From: Acanthaster planci
Taxonomy: Eukaryota > Echinodermata > Asteroidea > Valvatida > Acanthasteridae
Length of the DNA stretch: 56,291 nucleotides
Assembly: GCF_001949145.1 (NCBI RefSeq)
Contig: NW_019091491.1
Location: 196,986-253,276, forward strand
Direction of reading: 5' to 3'
In this document: piece by piece, positions 49,601 to 56,291 of the stretch
Position numbering within the stretch: position 1 is the stretch's first letter
Layout of the letters: each line of letters starts with the position of its first letter
Program-made: the position numbers and the translations under genes
Notes under the pieces: model-generated
Seen by the model: only the letters and a program-made list of their open reading frames with translations
Databases searched by the model: none
What the model was told of the DNA's origin: nothing

Positions 49601-51886
49601 CATGGAGTTGTTGGCCTTCTACAGGCCAGTTGTTGCTATTTATGGAATACTCTCGAATTTGCGGAACATCGAACTCCACACAATCTCACTCCATCCAAGG
49701 TAAAAAAGAAATTACATTTTTTGGAATGTCAAATGATAGTAAATCGTTTCTGTTCAGGCCATTTTGTTCAAAACGCAGTTAAATAATTTCATGAGAAATT
49801 GTTTTGAAGCCATTAAAACCTGTTCTGTACAACTGCATGCAAGTTATTGTCCCGTTGTTTGACCATGTAGCTATTTATAGCTTTCCGTTCCGCACCGCTA
49901 CACCCAGACACGTACATGTATGTTGAAATCAAGTAACATGTAGGCCTACTATACTGCTTACGTCAACTTTTTTTCAATAGCAAGAGCTCCCATTACTTTT
50001 GTACACGTTTCCAATCAAGGACGCCATCGATTAGATTCCTGTTTGTTTTTCGCAAGTATCGGTCTTTCAAAGTTTCATATGCCTACACTGCCTAGGCCCT
50101 ACACAGATCCACTATTTTGGAGTGTTCACTAAGCGCGAAGGGCTTATCTCCCCTTACACGCGCCCTTATCGTGGACTATGAATATGCACATCAAAGAAGC
50201 ATCCAAAGTTCTCCATTGTCCCGTATCCGATTCTTTTACTAAGTGTTACCTTACGCACTCTCATGCTTCGTAGAGGTGACTGATTAATATTGTGTACGGA
50301 AATACTGAGATAGGCCTATTTATCTGGGCAAATATAGGACAGACGCAACTTAATGGCAAAAATTGCAATGGCAACTGCTTGAAAAAAAAATGCATTCATG
50401 TTCATTCATTTCACATAATAGTGAATTCATTGTTGCTACATGAATCTATTGGCTATAAATACGTCTTGTGAATAGATGGCAAGGCTAACATTTTAGCCTT
50501 GACTGACGACTTACGTTGGCCAAATCACGATTTGCATGCCCTAAGATAAGTGTGCCATTTAAAGAGATCTGGGTGTGTGAACTTGAGGGTTTGAATTGTA
50601 GCAGACACTTTAAACTGCTCCATTTAGGCTATGGCACCGTTTTCTAAATGGATATGGACTTCAGAATTACTCGTAGGAATGATCATCTTTGGAGGAAATG
50701 TCTCGTAAAAGCCATGTAATCTTTCTCAAAACCGAACAGAAATGGAAGTTCGTGAAATAAATTGATGCATATCTCAAAAGCCTTGGGTGGGAACTTACTG
50801 CCGTATGTGACATAACCGGCATTTTGCTGGGTTGCAATTCAAAACCTATAATTTAATTTCAACCACTTCATCATTCATGTTTGGATTATTGTTGTGTTCT
50901 TTCATGTGCTTGCTGACGTAAAAGAAGTTGCAGTATTGAATCCGAAGTGGACTCCCCTTCTTGCTTTTGGTTTAGCCAATAATGACGGATTGACTACAAG
51001 TGAATGAAGCCTGTAAATTAGCACAATCTCGTGGGTAATGGGCGCCAAGTATCCATGCAGTGCCCCCAGTTATTAAAGTTAAGCTCTTCATTGATTACAT
51101 TTTTTCAACGCACGTCTAGCGGCCTCGGAGCTTTGTATATAATCGGGATGAGCAGATATGCATGTGCCTGAGGCTTTTTACATGTACCTCCAGCGGCGAC
51201 CTTGACTCAAATCATGGAGGAAGGAATGCTCAAATTAACCTATACTTGGGCTGAGTCCAATCACTCATGGATTAACGACGGCCAACCTGTTTGTCATGTG
51301 ACCGACGACGTTGATACCTGACCTTTCAACTGATTTATGTGAACGCTATTCCGTCAGGCTTGTTCCACATGATTTTTTGAACGGTTTAGTGTCTGTCCAG
51401 TGTATTTTTTGAAAGAAAGTTTCTATGTTAGGTTGCCTTAAAAGATTTATCCCCTTTAGGATTGTTCAACTAAATTATGAACTGGATCGATCACGTCATG
51501 GTTTGACTTAAGTGGCCCAACAATGATTGGCTGTGTTAACTTGTACGTAGAAAAGTGGCTATAAAAGAGAGGCTATTGGAACCCTGTCTTCTCAACTAAG
51601 TTCGTCAAAAATTCCGTTTCTAACAGTCTCCTGAATTATTCATGAGATCTCAGTGACTTCCTGTGGGTCTATGGTGGTTGTATCGTTGGCGCGCAGATCA
51701 ATAGGAATGGAAATCTACGAGGTTGTCATTTCAAATATGTCAAAATAGGCGTCATGTTTTATTATACTTGAAAGGATATTTCACTGTCGCATTCTGCTTC
51801 TCTGAAGGAACTAAGATTATGAACACTGATATATTTGATTCAGGATAAACAAAAATAATAAACACATTAAACTTTCATCGTATTGA

Positions 51887-52529
51887 TATAGGTTTTCCTA
51901 TAACACTTCTTTCATTTTAAAATTGCTTAAACGAAAGTTTAATTTCATCAAAGAAGGGTCACCCTCTCTAAATGTTGATTCCAATTTCAAAATAACATCA
52001 CTAGATTTTACTTTCAGAGCATTGTAATTCACGGGAAAAACCCACTTATTCGTCACATTTATCGTCATTTTCGTCTCACTCCGGAAATATCGTTGAATTG
52101 GAAAAGGAAATTCATTTCTGTCGTTCATTTTACAAAGTATCGGCCCTTAATCTAATTCACAAGAAAAAGTCAAATAACAGTGAGTTATGTAATCATTATG
52201 CCTGATTTCTTCGGTCGATTCCTTATTCGTTAATTTTTAATCACAACAAAAGTGATGTCCAAATGACTGCTAATTGAAAGCATCTTAACGATACTTTTCT
52301 GTGACGAAACTAACTGATTAAATAGGTAAATCACAAAAAACGAATTCACGTGTCCGATTCAACGCCATTCCCGAAGTGAGGCGAAAATGACGATAAATAA
52401 GACGAATAACTGTGGGTTAATAAGTAAAATCTAGTGGTGTTATTCGAAATTAGAATGAACATTTACGGCAAGTGGCCTTTCTTTCACAAAATGAAAGAAT
52501 AATTGCTAAATTAACCGGGAAAACTTATA
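51887..52529 (-). mobile_element. Foldback element, copy 2, opposite orientation
   Basis: Same family as 38352-39032. The arms share the GGTCAC...CTCTAAATGTTGATTCCAATTTC series, and the ends are TATAGGTTTTC (51887) and, inverted, TATAAGTTTTC (52519-52529). The spacer, including GGCCCTTAATCTAATT and ATTTCTTCGGTC, matches the reverse complement of the copy 1 spacer, so the two elements are oppositely oriented. About 643 bp. Confidence 0.8.
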
Positions 52530-55500
52530 TAATTGGTTGAAATTTTAGATACAATCATTCCACTTATAAATATCAGCCTCTACAAATTAGGCCTAGCATT
52601 GTTGCCCTGAAATACCATTACGAAAAGGCAGGAAAAGGCAACTAGAGGAAACTTTGGTCCACACAGTCACACAGACACCCATCCATGTTACTTTGGTCTG
52701 TAATGTACGTACAATATGACGTTCGCTTTAATGTTGACAAAAGACCCTGCGAAACTGAAACTGATATGAAATCGTTTTAGTTATGACAACGTGTTCATCG
52801 GCCCACTTTGTTGTGTGGTATTGTGTCCAGATTGAGCAATGGGTCTTTACACTCTTCAGGCTGGTGGATAAGGTACTATAACTCGATGAACTATGAAACT
52901 GGCCATGAGTTTGAAAAAGGCACCACACTGAATGTTCATTCGCAATGTGCCCGACCAACTATTGACGGAAAACTTTGTTTGACATGACGTGTACTAATTC
53001 AGATATTCTGGTAGGTTAGGGATGGGGTGCTACTACTATAGAGGGTAAAGTGGTGTTGCCACCGAACTTTTTATAAGAATAGTCATCCTTGTGCTAGCAG
53101 TTCTAAGGATCAAGTGAATCATGTTCAACGCTTCTTTACCTCGTCATTTCAAGCTCCAGTGTATTGCTGTTTGCAATTTCATGCTTTGAAACAATTGTAC
53201 CTCAGACCCTTTCGAGCCTTCTTTCATTTTGACAATTTGTGATAACTACCTCAATTTATATCTCAATTTACGTTTGTTTTTTGTCTAGGCCTACCACTTG
53301 AACATGTTTACAATTGTCCCATTTACAAATTATGCCCAACTGCGATCTTATTGCCTGTTCACTTTTAAACCATAATTATCCCCATGCCCGGTCCTTTCTT
53401 TGAAGAGTGTAAATTCCCAAATCGAGTGAGAATGTGTTTTTAACGAAAAGGTTTTTTTCCTGCGCTCAACATCCTGCAGCTAATAAATAGATTTGTAGTC
53501 TAAACTTGTACGATCCATTACTGGCCAGACTTTTTTGGCAATTAAATGTATTGAGCACAAGAAGATGACTTGGTCATGGTTTCTTTTACATGAGAGACTC
53601 TCCTTCCTACGTTGCAATGTATTCTCTCTAATGGCTATACCGTTGAAAACTCTTTATGCAAGAGTAGATTTGTTAACAACTGTGATTTCCATTTGGACTA
53701 TTGCTGGAGCCGATTGTAGTTAATCAGCAGTCCATCTGTGTCCATGGGAGTCAAACACGTTATTCTGTGACTTAGGTAATCACTTAACCATTTCGGCGAG
53801 GAATTCGATCGTGGCCACTTTGTGATAATGCTGAAAAGATTTTATGTTGGTCAATATTGAGAAGGATGCCATCATAACTTTATTCCTTGTGAACATTCAC
53901 ACAGACTACACTGAGTGAATTGTTTGTCATTATTGGAGATTTTTTGGGTCCCATGCACGTAGGGGCGTAGTCAACGAATTCAAACCCCAAATTGAAAACC
54001 GTGTAAAATCAGCATTCTTCAGGGCCCAGTAACATGCGTACCAACATCCTTGAGGGTTCTGAAATGCATGTTAAATTCTTGTGTAGTCCATAATCTTTCA
54101 ATTTTTCACTTTTCTGTGGGTTAACCTATTAATCACAAACCCACAAATCAAAATAACCCCCGAAAAATGATTTTTACAAAGTCTACTAGCAGCCATTTTT
54201 CAAGTGACAACCCTCAACATGCCTGGGTACTATAAGGACCATTTTTCAACCATGATTTTTTGCCATTCTGCTCTCAGATGAAAGCTCAAAGACCCAGGGG
54301 GTTGATCCTTGCAAAGATTTACAAAATCTAACCGTTTTCGGGGCCATACAATCCCCTTTTTCAAAAGATACTGTGGGGGCACTTTTAATGCTAATGAGCT
54401 GGCCCGAAATTTGCACTTGAATTAGTAGACTGTACCCGTAGGCTAATTTCCGCGTCTGTTATTTCGCAAGAGTACGTGAGCACATGATCTTGCAATTCTA
54501 TCTCTTATTCAATAATTGAGGGCGCTCTGACAGTTATTCTGTTAACACCGACTGGATGCTGGGAGGTCAGTGGAATAGCATGTAGACACGCCTGAAATCA
54601 TCCAACACACCCACACTCACTCCCATGGAACAGTAAACCTGTGCTAGGATCGAAAATACACAAAGCATGACTCGACAGTTTGGCTGGGTTTTTGTACTAC
54701 ATTATATATCCTGTTGTGACGTTTGTTCTTCTGTGATACTGAGTTTTTAAAGCCCCCCCCCATAGTAATATTGAGGAAACCCCGAACTGAAAAGTTACCG
54801 TTGCAAATAGAATGACTGAACAACTGAAATACGCGAGCACGTTACCAGGACTTTCCCGGGGAGGGAAGCTTTCATCGGTAGAAAACTGACAAACAGTGGA
54901 ATGGGGCAGTTATGAGATATTCAAGAAAATTAGTGATGTTTATCCCTTTTTCTACCCCTTTTATTTATTTTTAAGGGGGGCCTCCTTTTCTCTCTCTTGA
55001 CGCTTACAGCCATAGGCATCAATTATAGATTCTCTCTGTTCCGGGAATCAGTAGAATAAAACTTCCAAAGATAATTTAGACTTGACAAAAACGTCATATG
55101 TACCCTACTTTCTATTCATCTTTGGCGGCAATTCGATGACTTTGTTGATATGTCTTTCCTCAAGAGGCCCCCTAACAGAAGTACCAGGGTAATGAGACTC
55201 GTTACCATTCTAAAACATTTCTAGTCGGAACCTATTAATTCTAACCAATCCTCATGCCTGTATGAGTAGGGGCATACAGATCTTGATTTGGTCGACTTTC
55301 ATTTGAACCTATTTACATGATACTGCCCTGCAATCAATGTGACATTTACTGAGCCCATTAAGGTACAGATATTCCCTCCCGAAAGCCCTGTAATAAAACT
55401 GCAAATTGCAAATTATCTCCATTGCTTGAACGATCTCCTCCATTTGTCATCCCAACATCAGAATGCATTCCCTAAGCGATGCACACGGCCTAAGCCTCTT

Positions 55501-56291
55501 GTTGCCATTTTACGTTGGCCTAATTGCTGAATCTCAAAGCGGCGAAAGGTTTTCTCAGAATTTATGCTTTTATTTTTGGCATGTCGATAATCTTAACCAA
55601 AATGGCACGTTTACCAAGACGCAGTCGTGAGGGAATTTATAAGCCGCGTACTTATGTATACTTGCATGAGGTTGCAGTCTCTACATAGACCTTTAGGAGC
55701 TGATGTTTTGAGACTTTGGTTTTGGTTCTAAAACTATTCAGATTTGGACTTAATGTGTTCAACGGGTGCTGTGTTCTTTAAAATGATCAAGCTTGCAAAT
55801 TCAGTGTCAAAGTAAGTCTAGGAAATTGGAAGTATTAGCCTTTTCTGGAACAATCTTAATGATGTTGGGTACAGTTAATGCTCATAATCAAAATATGCCC
55901 TCTCTCAACAAATATGGAAACTTTTATTTGGTGTTTTCAAAATGACGGCATTTAAGACCAGCACCTTGACATCAGCTGTAATGCTATATCGTTTGCTCAA
56001 GCTGAGGAAGTATTCAAATAATATGATTTCATTTCAACAATTCTCTGACAATTGGTTTTATTTGATAATCTGCATGGATTGCACAAATCTTACAACAAAA
56101 TCAATTACATAAAAAAGGATATGTGCGTACTGACAAACACTATGTGTATTCGTGGATTGCCGAAAATAGCACCAAAACTTGCTCGCAGCTCATTTGCATT
56201 GTCGTCCAAATTCATTGGTCCAATTATATTTACTGACTTCGTCCTGATATACTAGGATTTTTCATTTCGCATGCCACGATTGGTCATGCTC

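Larger units (their letters stand above)
45016..56291. other. Downstream non-coding DNA, no defensible gene
   Basis: No open frame exceeds 132 codons and none has recognisable motifs. The stretch holds the second foldback element (51887-52529), a short duplicated segment at 46634-46680 and scattered palindromes. A block at about 55336-55530 is open on the plus strand and includes ATTGCAAATT strings, but I cannot assign it a role. No second chromodomain or Pc box was noticed. Confidence 0.6.

Noticed and set aside
1-56291. tRNA, rRNA, snRNA genes, CRISPR arrays or bacterial operons
   Set aside because: No B-box-like strings with clover-leaf arms, no spacer-repeat array and no adjacent long open frames were seen; spliced GT-AG exons show a nuclear eukaryotic genome.

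Overview
This is eukaryotic genomic DNA from an animal: intron-rich, AT-rich, mostly non-coding, full of interspersed repeats and short palindromes. There are no bacterial gene arrays. The only gene I can establish is a five-exon, plus-strand gene covering about 27.3-45.0 kb. It encodes a Polycomb-class chromobox protein (the CBX2/4/6/7/8 or Drosophila Pc group), a subunit of canonical Polycomb repressive complex 1. The spliced product is 288 residues. It has an N-terminal chromodomain, an AT-hook-like GRP motif, a basic amphipathic helix, a Ser/Thr/Pro-rich linker and a C-terminal Pc box. One undivided Polycomb-type CBX gene, together with very frequent TACATGTACATGTA and GTAGGCCTAC palindromes, suggests a marine invertebrate deuterostome such as an echinoderm or hemichordate. 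That placement is inference from style, not proof.

Layout. 1-27.3 kb: non-coding upstream DNA with no gene I can defend. It holds a 13-base assembly gap, a perfect 16-bp stem-loop near 1.9 kb, three MITE-like copies (2.3, 2.7 and 16.4 kb), a fourth and different terminal-inverted-repeat element (17.8 kb), a TTTG microsatellite (15.3 kb), a 15-bp inverted repeat (21.3 kb) and a C-rich repeat cluster (25.6-26.2 kb) about 1.2 kb before the gene. 26.9-27.4 kb: candidate promoter with a TATA-like box. 27.4-37.4 kb: exons 1-4, which encode the chromodomain and AT-hook-like segment in small exons separated by introns of 1.3, 2.4 and 6.1 kb. 37.4-43.6 kb: intron 4, holding a ten-copy 28-bp minisatellite and a 681-bp foldback element. 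43.6-45.0 kb: the large terminal exon and probable 3' UTR. 45-56.3 kb: non-coding downstream DNA with a second copy of the same foldback element.

The clearest biological oddity in the gene is in the chromodomain. The third aromatic-cage position, Trp in fly Pc and vertebrate CBX proteins, is Phe as in HP1 proteins, while the rest of the protein is plainly Polycomb-type. The clearest structural oddity is the pair of related long-inverted-repeat elements, one inside the transcribed intron and one beyond the 3' end.
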